From: Owenia fusiformis
Taxonomy: Eukaryota; Annelida; Polychaeta; Sabellida; Oweniidae
Assembly: GCA_903813345.2 (NCBI GenBank)
Contig: CAIIXF020000009.1
Location: 36,761,759 to 36,825,758, forward strand
DNA: 64,000 nucleotides
Direction: 5' to 3'
The position numbers were made by a program, and so were the translations under genes. Numbering within the stretch: the first letter of the stretch is position 1; every line of letters starts with the position of its first letter. The notes under the pieces were generated by a model. The model did not search any database and had not been told where the DNA came from. It saw nothing but the letters and a program-made list of their open reading frames with translations. Below, one piece after another: positions 12,706 to 23,590 of this stretch.

Positions 12706-13432
12706 TCTGTAGGAAAATAGACCAAGATATGGCATATAATCAAGATATATTGAAAAGACAATGTTTCTATAAACAAACGAATGTAGAAGATCAACAATTA
12801 AAGCTAACACATTACCATACTTTGCCAAAGGCATGTGTCTGTTTTTGGTCGCTTACTATTCATTTGAGTTTAAAATTACATCAATTTGTTAACAATATTT
12901 CGTCAAGAAAGGACCATGGAAGGTATGTTTTTTCAATGCTTTATTCATCAATATGTTGCATTTGGAGACATCATTAACCTTTTACCAGGACAAATGGATT
13001 CAAGCAGGGGTTTTAAAGATATCAATTATGGGTGAACATAAAAAACAATGGATTGCATGAGTTTTCACTAAGGTTAACAATGGTGAGAGATGATGTCACC
13101 CGACTGATTATGACTGATTTGCGAGAAGTTTAGAGATACATGTATGGACCATCCTCAACTTTATGAATTTGTAACTTATTCAAAACTTTATCTTCATAAC
13201 AGATTGTCCCTACTTGTTCATGGGTCTACTTGTAAATATACAGTGGCAATCAATAGGGTAGGGATGTGTATCAATCGAAACTAAAAAAGCAATGAAAGAC
13301 CACAGTGCAATAATGGAAAAATCCATTAATAATTTACATACAAAACATTTGTATATCTTGGATTGGTACTGGCTTGTCTCATTAATGTGCATCCTCTTGT
13401 CTTTTGATTTTTCTGACAATTTAATTATTGTA

Positions 13433-13590
13433 ACGACCCTTCAGCCCTTGGGCACGTCTGTCGCAGAGCCCGATACGAGACCCGAAAGGGGGTGTGGTAA
13501 ATTCAATGCCCAGTGCAGCAATTGAACCCAGGTCCATTCCGCTCTCAAGTCAAACGCTCTACCAATTTGGCTAAAAAGGCTAGCCTCTTC
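13433..13590 (-). mobile_element. tRNA-derived SINE-like element, copy 1
   Basis: Read on the minus strand it contains TTGGTAGAGCG (A-box-like) and GGGTTCAATTGC (degenerate B-box) with tRNA spacing, then a body ending in AACGACCC on the opposite end. The same body words (CCCTTGGGCAC, TTCAATGCCCAGTG, GGCTAGCCTCT) recur in copy 2 at 16783-16990. Boundaries are approximate. Confidence 0.7.
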
Positions 13591-14739
13591 ACCCCCCCCC
13601 CTCTAGTCGTTATATACTGATTCACAAGGGCAATCCCACATCTGAAACCACTGTAGTGACCACTGGGCGAAGTGACCAAATATAAACAATTTTAATCACA
13701 AATAATCAGTGAATAAATGATTATTATCTGGTTAAAACCTATTATCGAGACTATTATTGCTGGTTATCGCTGATTATCGAGACTTATTAATCAAAAATAA
13801 CCAGTGTTTTCACTGGTTATTACGATAATCAATTCTTATTAATGTGTAGCCAATGGCAAAAATTCCAACTGATTATTATGTCAAGTGATTATTCCCCCAA
13901 CTGATTATCGCTTTGTTTTCATTAGCAATTAAGAACCGTCTGCCATTTATGCGTCTAGTGCTTCCAATTATTATCCGTTGAATAAACAAACTATAGCTTT
14001 TGTCCAGCTAAAGAATATGAGTTTTTGCGAAATTGAATTTTTCATTCAAATATCTTTTCTTAATTCATTATCAACCAAACAAAAAATAAACGAAACACAT
14101 TTTTAGAATTTCATTTAATGTTAGATTTTATTTAGCTGTCCAACTTCAAATACCAGGATTCAAGATTTTTCATTAGCAATTATAATGCAGCAGATTTCTG
14201 CAATTCAATCAATAGTTTATACTAATTAGTAGTAATTAAAGAATATCACCAAGAAAATATTTTATCATCGTGTAGAAAGTCCAATCCAAAATCTGGTAAA
14301 TGTGTTGCATTTATAGAAGCAATAACGTTGTGATACCACTGTAAAACTATAATTAAAATGTTTGATATGAAATTCGATTGTCGGGAATAAGAAATACACA
14401 TCAATACTTTTACATAATATCCAGTGTATTGAAATAAGATGTTATAACAAAGGCAATTGAAAAACTTCAATCTCAGTGAAACTAGTAGTGAAACTCCCTA
14501 AATCTGTTAAAGGGAAGCCTTCATTCAAGCACTGAAAATTAAGTTTAAGAGGAAGAATTCAGTATCCCGTGTGTTCACTACCCCCTCCCATCCCCAATCA
14601 TTTAACTACATGTATGCTCCAATGTGTTTCATTTCTGTGTTTAATAAATGCAATCAATATGATAGTTCTATATTACTCATTATTACCGTAGAGCAAATGT
14701 GCGCAAGGTTAAATTTTAATCTTATTGAATTATGTTAAT

Positions 14740-15010
14740 TAGTTGCTTGGATGGTAGATTGTTTGTTTGCTTGTTTATTAGCACGATTGATTGCTTGATT
14801 GGCCGTTTACTTGCTAACATTCTTTCTTTGTTGCTTTGCTGCTTCTTTGGTTTCTTGCATTAGAGTTTAATTAGCTACTTGCTTGGTTGGTTTGTCGGTT
14901 GTTTGCTTGCTTTATTTGTAAGTTGCATGGTTTGCTTTTTACTTGCTTCGTTTCCTGCTTGCTTGGATGGTCGTTTGCTTGGTTGGTTACTTGCGTGGTT
15001 GGTTGCCGAG
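14740..15010. repeat. TTGC/TTGG low-complexity block
   Basis: Dense TTGCTTG, TTGGTTG and TTTGCTTG words with no fixed period. A complementary block of AACCAACC/AACCAATC words lies at 50655-50810. Confidence 0.75.
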
Positions 15011-16782
15011 TTATTGATTTGAAACTTTCTAAATATCCATAGGCATAGCCAAGGAGGAGGGGGGGGGGGGTTGCGAAAACCAATAAAGATTAAAAACCCT
15101 AAGAGAGAGGACTCAAAGAGTTTTAAATGCTTTTTATTTGAAGCTTCTAGCTCACTTTGGAAGGAACTTGCATCCAGTTTTTGTAAAATTCAATATAAAA
15201 ATCATTTTTGGCTTGTTTATGTCATAATCGCACCCCCTTGTTTATGTCACAATCACACACACACACCCCCCCCTGACTGAAAACCGAAATATTTTTGGCA
15301 ATCACATTCCCCCCTGACTGAAAGTAGGCTACGCCCCTGATATCTGTTATTGTGTTATAACAATAAACTATATTTATATTGTGAGCATTTATGGGTTTTG
15401 ATAACACTAGGCTTTATATGTGTATAATTAATAAAATTTAATATTGTATCATGTTGGCTAAATTGTTTCAAGTGAAGAATTAAGAACTGTAATCGGGGTT
15501 TGCTTAGTTTGAGCCAGGGAACAAAATGCAATCAGACGGACGGATTAATTAATATTTGTTTTGATAAATGAGTATTATAGCTTATAGGCAGTATCATGGG
15601 AATCAAGTAATCGGGTATAGGATTATTTTTTGTTTACTTCAGAATTAAGTGAACCATCTGTAGTTTTAAAAACAAGGATCAATAAATACATCTGATCAAG
15701 ATCAAATATTAGAAATCTATTTTTGACTGGACAAATTCTTGTTCTCGAATGTCAGACAGAACCTTCATTATCTTTATTCATTTCGAACTTTGATTTGAAT
15801 TATTTCAATCAAACGTGTGTGTTGATGCTCCGAGCTAATACTATTAATTGAAAAAATGTTGCAATAGGGGGGGGGCATTATTTTCTTTATTACATTACTT
15901 CTGTACATTATTACATACACAGTAAACGCGACCCGATCGGGGAGGGGATTCGGGTTGTGCACAATTTGCTATCTCTTTATGCATGTTTTATTGCCAAATA
16001 AAAACAAGCTGGAGAAACATAAGTATTTATTTTGTATTTTGTTACCACACGTCAAAAGGCGCATTTGAAGTTCAGAAAATGTAAGAAGACTTTGCTAGAC
16101 ATTATGTACTTATATATTTATATGTTACGTATTTATTTTGTATTCAATTCGAATTCTGTTCACTCGCACTCCTTGAACCACCCCCACCCCTTGGCTACGG
16201 GTATAAGTACTTTCGGCACACGGAGAGAATAACATTAGACTTCTGCAATGCAACTACATGTAATAAGAGAGACCTCAAATGAAAATAATGTAATGTAAGA
16301 ATATACAATTGTAGCCCATCACAAAGTTCATTTATTTCATAAAAGCGTCAAGGGACAATGCCTATAACTAAACACTAAGATAAACAAATTAACTTCCGTA
16401 GAAACATCCTGTTGTGGAAAAGACAAATGGCTTTTCATAACGGATTAAAATAGCCAGTCTGTCTAATTGTATAATATATTAGATACATTTTAAATTCCTT
16501 TATACTTCTTATCACAGACAGGTTGATCATTTTATTTAGACAAGAGATTGTATTCCAGCAGTGTCATTTGTAATTAGCCCTTTGAAGTTTAATCAATCAC
16601 GATAATCAGTTGGTCTGTTATTCAGTAAAGAACAAAGTGATTATCGCCAGGCCATGCCTGTTGCCATTGTATCTAGCCTTAAAAGTTATAATTAGGTCAG
16701 GATCAGACTGTGTCTGGTTATTAATGATTATTCTAAAAAAGTAATCGCTGATTATTATGTGTTAATTCCAACCTGTTTGTCT

Positions 16783-16990
16783 AGTGGACCCTTGGGCACA
16801 TCCATCAGGGAACTGTTACGAGCCTGGTACTAGACCCAAAAGGGAATGTGCTTAATTCAATGCCCAGTGTGTGAATCGTACCCAGGACCTTCCGCTCACA
16901 AGTTAGATGCTCTACCGTTTCGGCCACCAAAGAGGCTAGCCTCTACAGCAGAGACTATAGTAGTGACTTTCTATCAAAGGTCATTACATT
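16783..16990 (-). mobile_element. tRNA-derived SINE-like element, copy 2
   Basis: Minus-strand A-box-like GGTAGAGCAT and B-box-like TACGATTCACAC lie in the same order as in copies 1 and 3. The + strand end reads CAAAGGTCATTAC, matching the terminal GGTCGTTAC of copy 3. Confidence 0.7.
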
Positions 16991-17093
16991 ATTTTCAATA
17001 AAATCATCATGACTCAACTCCCTAAATTACAAGAGGCCACAGTGTTACTCCATTAAAACTAATTCATCTGAAATAGATTATTTTTCCATATAC

Positions 17094-17116
17094 ATGTACA
17101 TGTACATGTACATGTA
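17094..17116. repeat. (ACATGT)n microsatellite
   Basis: Four to five perfect TACATG units. TACATGTA words are common through the whole window. Confidence 0.85.
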
Positions 17117-17157
17117 ATATTGGACTGTGGTTTTGAAAGCCCCATTTATGTGAGACC

Positions 17158-17870
17158 GTATCTGTTGCAAGACTAACGCCTGGCGTAACCGTCACTATGT
17201 TATTCAGTGTTTTTTAAGTAGCGCAAGGATCCTGCCATGACCGTGGTAATGTTATCGTGAAAGCCTGGTATAACCGCGACGATGCTGTATTATATTGCAA
17301 TGCCTGCCATGACCGTGATAATGTAATATAGTTCTACAAGGCTCGGTATGACCGTGACAATGTAATATAGTACTGCAAGGCGCTGGCATGACCGTGACAA
17401 TGTAATATAGTATTGCAAGTTCAGGTATGAGAGTGGTAATGTAGAAATTTACGATTAGGACTGCTATAACCGTGACAATGTGTATTGCAAAGCCTGGCAT
17501 GACCGTGGCAATGTAATATAGTACTGCAAGGCCTGACATGGCCGTGACAATGTAATATAGTATTGCAAGGCTTGGTATGACCGCCGTGGCAATGTGATAT
17601 AATATTCCAAGTTCGGGTATGAGAGTGGTAATATAGAAATTTATGATTTGCTATAAGTGACCATGACAATGTGTTTTTGAAAACCTGGCATGACCGTGGC
17701 AATGTATTATGGGATCGCAAAGCCTGGTATGACCGTGACAATGTAATATAGTATTGCAAGGCCAGGTATGAGGGTGGTAATGTAGAAATTTAGGCTTAGT
17801 CCTACTATGACTGTTATAATGTATTGCAATGACTAGTAAATATGTATGACATAATGCCAGGAATATCCTT
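17158..17870. repeat. 39-40-bp minisatellite with left arm of a long inverted repeat
   Basis: About 14 units carrying GACCGTGACAATGTAATATAG, GCAAGGC and variants, spaced 39-40 bp. The first 95 bases (about 17158-17256) are repeated in inverted orientation at 20645-20740. A further inverted fragment of the unit lies at 18000-18122. Reading frames on the minus strand (TILHCHGHxRPC repeats) reflect the array. Confidence 0.9.
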
Positions 17871-18124
17871 AACAATTTTATGTGATCCGCATTTCAACTA
17901 AACAGTTTAATACTATGATCATGGTGTTTAACTACCTTAATCATGTCAAAATCAAAATTACTACTATTCATTAATATTCACATTCACTTATAAACCACAA
18001 TAAAGGCTACGGTCGCGCCAGGCTTCCACGATAACACTTCCAGGGTCATGACAGGCCTTGCAATATAATACAGCATTGTCACGGTTATACCAGCCTGTCA
18101 CGGTTATACCAGGCTTACACAATA

Positions 18125-20641
18125 CAGTGGCGTAGCCAGGATTTGGTGACCGGGGGTTCTATTTTTATGTTATTCACAAATCCCCCCTTCATTAGGGTTT
18201 CGCAAATAATTCAATTTGTACAATTACACTCCTTCCAAAAGTTTGGCAATCCTAACTACCCCATTGGAATCTTTAAGTTTGAATTCTTATTTGCATAATT
18301 TGTAAAGAAAAAACTATTTTGGGAGGGGAAATATAATTCATTTCAATACCTTCATTAAAGGCAGAGTCTGATCTCTAGGGGGTGATAAAATTACAAGCAA
18401 CATGTATAATTGACCTACCAATCTATTCCTTACATTATCAAATACAATATCTCCCAAAAGATTCACAACATGTTATAAATTGGTGAAGGTTTGAATGATT
18501 CAAAGTGCAAAAATGAGTGAAAAATGTTTAAATTCTCCCAAATAATAAGAACGGTAACCATTCTTATAGAAAAATAATACATTTTGTAAAAATCTTTAGT
18601 TTTCCTGGAATAAAGTATGCACTGTTGTGATTTTTAGAAAATAGATATGATAAGGAATGACATGAGAAAAGTCTGGACGTAAAAATGATTTTCAAAAATG
18701 ACCTTGTAGCTTTGCAACTTTAATGTTCACAAAGTAAAATAAACAGGCAACGTGCAAAAAAGTCAGACAACTTGTAATTAATTTTCTGCATCAAAATATA
18801 CTTCGGTGAATCTTTTACTGAATACATATCCTGAAATCTGATTTGCCCCGAATCCACCATTATTTCAACTGATTTCTGGAAGACCCTGGAGCATGATTTG
18901 TTTCCAAGGAATATCAACTATTTCGCACAATTTATTCTTTAACTTAAGCTACTTCATCTAGGACAAAATAAATCACCTCATGCAATGACTTATCATTATT
19001 TTTCAGGAAATTTGTTGGAAGCCAGTTCGGATCAAATGCAAGGTTATTGAAATTGACGCAAACACCCTATACTCCGAAAGATCGTTGTTCTTTGACAACT
19101 TTTCACAACGTTTACACAAAGGCTTTATAAACTATCCGGGATAGTCGTATTACTGATGAAAATATCTATTATTCAAATAAGTGGGTCTCGGTTATGCTTT
19201 GTTTTAAAAAGTTAAAAATATTTCTTTGGACGTCATCGGAGCTCAGTGGTAAGTCCTCCAGAGCAGATCAACTGCAATTGATAATAAAAACGTTTTAGTG
19301 GATAAAATTATATATTTTGTTAAGTTCAGACGGCTTGATAACAAATGAGGCCTTCATTATTTGAAGATAAATACCATATCATTTTTCAATGTTTTTTTTA
19401 ATTATATTATTTATTCGCTAAACATATCATGGCATTAACATGAAAATGGAGAGCAAGTAAACTGGAACGATAACAATTTGAATTCTATACAATCTCTTAG
19501 ATGAGTGGAGTGTATCTGAAAAAACAAAATCATTTTTTTGCAATGATTGATTTTTCTTTGGAAAGTGATGGGTAAATAAATACTGAACAGATGAAAGAAT
19601 GAATGAATTTGAACAAATCCTTGTATTTATAAATGATATACGCTTTTAAATAATTCATTTCACAACGTTTTTAATTATTAATTGGTTTCGGGGACTTGCC
19701 AGCCCCAGGGACGCCCCAAGAAATATTTTAAATTTTAATCGAAATAAAACAAAACAGAGATGTACACATTTGAAAGAACATGTGTTTCATCAATATTACG
19801 ACTATTCCAGATATTTATTCGCCAATGTTGTAAAAATCATTCGGAGTGTGGGACGTCTGCATTGTTTTCAATAACTTTCAATAACTTCGTATTGAACCAG
19901 AACTGGCTTAAATAATAGTTTATTCAAAATGAAGAAAAAAGAAACCCCTCATTGTACAAAATGTGCTGATAATGTGCTAGATACTGTGAAGCACAGATTT
20001 GCATCATGTACTTCTATTAAACCTTTATGGGGTATTATTAAACAACACTTTATGTATAACATGTCAGAAGATGAAATAATACAAGGCATTTTTAAAGATG
20101 ATGTTCAAACTAACAAGTTAAATTATATTATACTCATTGCAAAGTGGTGTATACATAAACATACTCTAGGGTTTTATAATACTATTGACTTGTACTATAA
20201 TTTTAAAATAGAGCTCTCCAAGAGAAATATTATTATGTAATGCAACAGGTAACTTATGTAAACAAATTTTTAAATTGATGTAATCTTTTTAAATTATCTG
20301 AAATAAAAAAAGAATTTTAAATATAAAAAGAACTGGCTTAAAACAAAATTCCTACAAAGGACTGATTTAGCCATTGCTCAAGATGGGTTATTTTGTCCGA
20401 GATGAAGCATGCCAAACGTTTTGAGGGAAGTGTAACTTCACTATGACATGTTTTTAAGAAAATAATGCTCTCGTGTTCACCATCACACATATCAATTCAT
20501 TTACTGCACATATATGTAGTTTTCAAATAGCACAGTAATTTAATGGTTCTGGTTATATGCATTTTTCCGCAAAATTATATTTTGGGAAATCCTGACCGGG
20601 GGTTCGTTCGAACCCACCGAACCCCCGCTGGCTACGGCTAT
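18125..20641. mobile_element. Putative 2.5-kb insertion inside the minisatellite composite
   Basis: Left boundary CAGTGGCGTAGCCAGGATTT and right boundary GCTGGCTACGGCTATG resemble the GTAGCCAGG-type ends of other elements in this window. The insertion splits minisatellite sequence on both sides (18000-18122 and 20645-20740). No transposase is recognised; a LINE fragment is nested inside it. Confidence 0.4.
19913..20328 (+). mobile_element. 5'-truncated LINE 3' end with 14-bp target duplication
   Basis: The insertion is bounded by AGAACTGGCTTAAA at 19899-19912 and again at 20329-20342. It encodes a 103-residue frame (19929-20240) with a CTKC...HRFASC Cys/His cluster of the zf-RVT type, found at the C-terminus of many LINE reverse transcriptases. 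It ends in an A-rich tail (AATAAAAAAAG...). The short length, single terminal coding piece and direct repeats are what target-primed retrotransposition leaves. LINE clade cannot be set from this piece. Confidence 0.85.
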
Positions 20642-20644
20642 GCA

Positions 20645-20740
20645 ATAACACTACCACGGTCATGGCAGGATCCTTGCGCTACTTAAAAACACTTATTAAC
20701 ATGGTGACGGTTGTGGCAGGCGTAAGTCTTGCAATAGATA
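20645..20740. repeat. Right arm of the 17.2/20.7-kb inverted repeat
   Basis: Inverted copy of 17158-17256, sharing GGCAGGATCCTTGCGCTACT and ACGGTTGTGGCAGGCGT-type words. The arms lie about 3.4 kb apart. Confidence 0.85.
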
Positions 20741-21208
20741 GCATGTGATTTATGTAGACTCTGGTTTAAGCTGGGGATGTGAATAAAAATGTTTAATAAC
20801 ACCAAGTCAATCGTGCAGTTGTTCAGATTAGCATGTCCTTGGTTATTTACTACTCTGCATGATTTAAATCGCATTCTAAGTCAATGTACAGAAACAATTC
20901 AAATTTTATGAAGATTTGACATGTGAAAGTGAACTTCCGGTTGTTAATAAGTTGCTTTATGAGCTTATAAAGCATTGTCGTTTTATATTAATAAGACAGA
21001 ATCATCTAATAACATAGGCACATATTGTTACAAGTAGTTGACAATCGTAGAATGTTTAACTAGTGCAAAATACCTACTTTTATTTAGGAATATGAAATTT
21101 CTGCTTTCACCTTGTTTTGGTCTACATCCGGGTGTTTTCAACTTGGATGATTGAAAGTTTTAAAACTTTTCGCGGGAAAACATTTTTTGATTCTAGGGTG
21201 GTCTCAAC

Positions 21209-21430
21209 ACATTTGCGGATCCAGAAGCTCGCGAGGGAGGGGGGGGGGGGGGTGCAAATTTTGAATCATGAAAAGAAATTAAAAAAAATCAAAATTAAAG
21301 CCCCTTTGAAAATTTTGCATTAAAGGCCTAATAAGGCCAAATTATGCCCAAAAAGGCCCATTTTTGAGGTCCTATATAATTGTTAGGGGCTTAAATTTTT
21401 CTTGCCTTCCCCCTGGATCTGCCAGTGCAA
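21209..21430. mobile_element. MITE, GCGGATCCAG family, copy 1
   Basis: Left end TTGCGGATCCAGA, right end CCTGGATCTGCCAGTG. A long G-run follows the left end and AAGGCCCA/GGCCTAA words fill the interior. The same structure recurs at 59391-59689. Confidence 0.65.
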
Positions 21431-21846
21431 CCTGTCATTTTAATTGCGGACTCAAGATTTCATTTGAATTGAAGTTATATCATGGAATCTTGCTCATTGA
21501 ATCCTACTCTATAGAATGGGATTTCAAGGGCTTGAATATTTTGAATGATTAAGTACAGGGATCAAGGTATTTTTCAATAGGTCATTTTACTGAAAACAGG
21601 CTACTAAATAATAGGCTGATAAATAATGTTTACTATACTATGATGGATAAAGTGAATAATGCATGTTACTATATTTGCACATAGCCATCTTTTAGATATC
21701 TCCCAAGAGATAGCTTTGTGCAAACTAAGTAAAATGCATGCCGGTTGGTCAATCTTACTTTGGGATTGCAATGTGAATCCTTAGAACTTTAAGTTTCATC
21801 ATGAACTCTTTCAATATTTTGATTGTAACCCCTTTTAAAAACAAGT

Positions 21847-22070
21847 GTAATGACCTGAAGGCGCCCCAGGGGAATGGCTAACTAACGAGCATAGTGTTTA
21901 AAGCTAGATAAAGAAATTGAAAGAAAGTGTGCTAAATTCAATGCACTGTGTGGGATTCGAACCTAGGACCCTTGAATCCAAAGACTGATGCTCTAGCTAC
22001 CGACTAAGCTATAAAGGCTTAAGCCACTACAGCTGGGCCGTAGTAGCAACTTACTATCAAGGGTCGTTAC
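21847..22070 (-). mobile_element. tRNA-derived SINE-like element with inverted termini, copy 3
   Basis: On the minus strand TAGCTTAGTCGGTAG (A box) and GGTTCGAATCC (perfect consensus B box) are placed as in a tRNA gene, so an RNA polymerase III promoter is likely intact. The termini GTAATGACC and GGTCGTTAC are inverted repeats, which ordinary SINEs lack. It shares its body with the copies at about 13433 and 16783. Confidence 0.8.
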
Positions 22071-23405
22071 ACAAATAGCAGCCAAATTAAAGCAATTCAC
22101 AGAATGTCATTATGAATATTTTGTGTCAACAAACATTTTACAAATGGGTATGGGTACAAGATGTATCAGACTGAGTGGACAAATTATTCGGTTTTAGCTT
22201 AAAGGGATGATATAATATGGATTATCAATTCATATATTAAGACCTAAGGAACATCATGTGGCGCTACTATACATGTATGAATTTGTATCTGAATCAAATA
22301 ACAGAACAGAGTATAAATTATGAAAATATCTTGGCAGTTTTTATTCTATATATTTTATAACATCCTGGCACTCATCAGGCTAAGTGTATACAATGAATCC
22401 AGACTTATTTTTCAGTCACCTTATTACATGTATTAGCAAAACTTCCTTTTTATCATAAACAAAATATAATAGTGTCGGCTTTGAATTCATTTAAATGATG
22501 ACGCTTTAATTAAAAAGTGAAAGCCCCAAAATAAAATGTACATTGTGGATTATTCACAAAGTAAAATTAAGTAGATACTGATTTTATGACAGGATATGAT
22601 ACTGTATAAGATATTTTTTTTATTCCTATTTGGCACAATCAAGTGGACAGCTTAGCTCAGTTAGCTAAGGCTTGTGGTGTGACTTAGTGTTTAGTTACCA
22701 TACCAAGTAACACCAGAAATGTCCCATTCGCACAGTGACTGTAATTAATGAATGCTCTTAAATCAATGAAACTCCTCTTAGAAAAATAATTTGGAGTTGA
22801 ACAATAAAATAAATTGTTCATTGTAACAGTGTTGATGTTGAGTTCAGTTGTATAATTAATTCTATTCCAGGCTGAGATTAACATGAATGATAGTAATCCA
22901 AAGATTTAAAAAGCCAGGCCTTATAGGCCCCCTGTAAAGTTTCAACCACATAAGCTCTGTGGAAGTCTTACTCATTGTTATCAACTTCGTTTATTTTGAA
23001 GAACATTTGCTTGAAAAATTGTGAATTTCTTCAAAATATAATTTTGATTGTCAAATACATGTACATCTACTATTAAGCATTAATTATTCTAAGTTAACAT
23101 ACAATTGCATCTTTACTACAGTAGTAGCATATACATGTATGTATGTTTATTGGCCTACATACTAGAGCTGGTAGTGTATGGAAGAAATTTGTAGAATATA
23201 AAAATCTTTGATAGTACAAACTTTATATCAGCCATTGAACTTTTGAGAAACTTCATGTTCAAACAATAATTAAACTTGTTTTTACAATTCCCTTGTGAGA
23301 TTCAGTGAGTATGAAACGTAAAAAGTTGAACAGAGAAAAGATACTCCACAGCTTATGACACATAACTCTTTGCCATTAATATTTATATACAGTGAACTCT
23401 GTCCC

Positions 23406-23411
23406 TTTATT
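23406..23411 (-). promoter_or_regulatory. Candidate poly(A) signal for DNA-PKcs
   Basis: AATAAA on the minus strand about 180 bases after the stop codon. This position is plausible, but the hexamer is common in AT-rich DNA. Confidence 0.35.
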
Positions 23412-23590
23412 GCTCTTAATCTATTAAACCTTAATTTAAATGTACATGTATTAGAGGGAGATTATTTTAAGATGTTCACGTTTATAAGTTCTCTGTATCT
23501 TCCTTGATTGCATCAATTAGATTTGCAAAATAATTTTCCTGGTGTTTGCCTAAACTCGTCCAAAATGGGGTGGACATAATACACTCATTG

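Larger units (their letters stand above)
12706..23590. other. Gene-free interval rich in transposable-element remains
   Basis: No gene is recognised between the 5' end of MGMT and the 3' end of DNA-PKcs. Content: three minus-strand tRNA-derived SINE-like copies (about 13433, 16783 and 21847), a TTGC/TTGG low-complexity block (14740-15010), a 40-bp minisatellite (17158-17870), a composite element with a LINE fragment (about 18125-20641), and a MITE (21209-21430). Bases 13690-13930 repeat GATTATCG/GGTTATCG words. Short open frames here look like chance. Confidence 0.7.

Noticed and set aside
17252-17875. Cys/His-rich minus-strand frames resembling zinc fingers
   Set aside because: They arise from the 39-40-bp minisatellite; Cys and His spacing does not match any finger type and frames break between units.
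22640-22690. tRNA-like AGCTTAGCTCAGTTAGCTAAGGC stretch
   Set aside because: An A-box-like start is present but no B box or acceptor stem follows; at most a truncated SINE.
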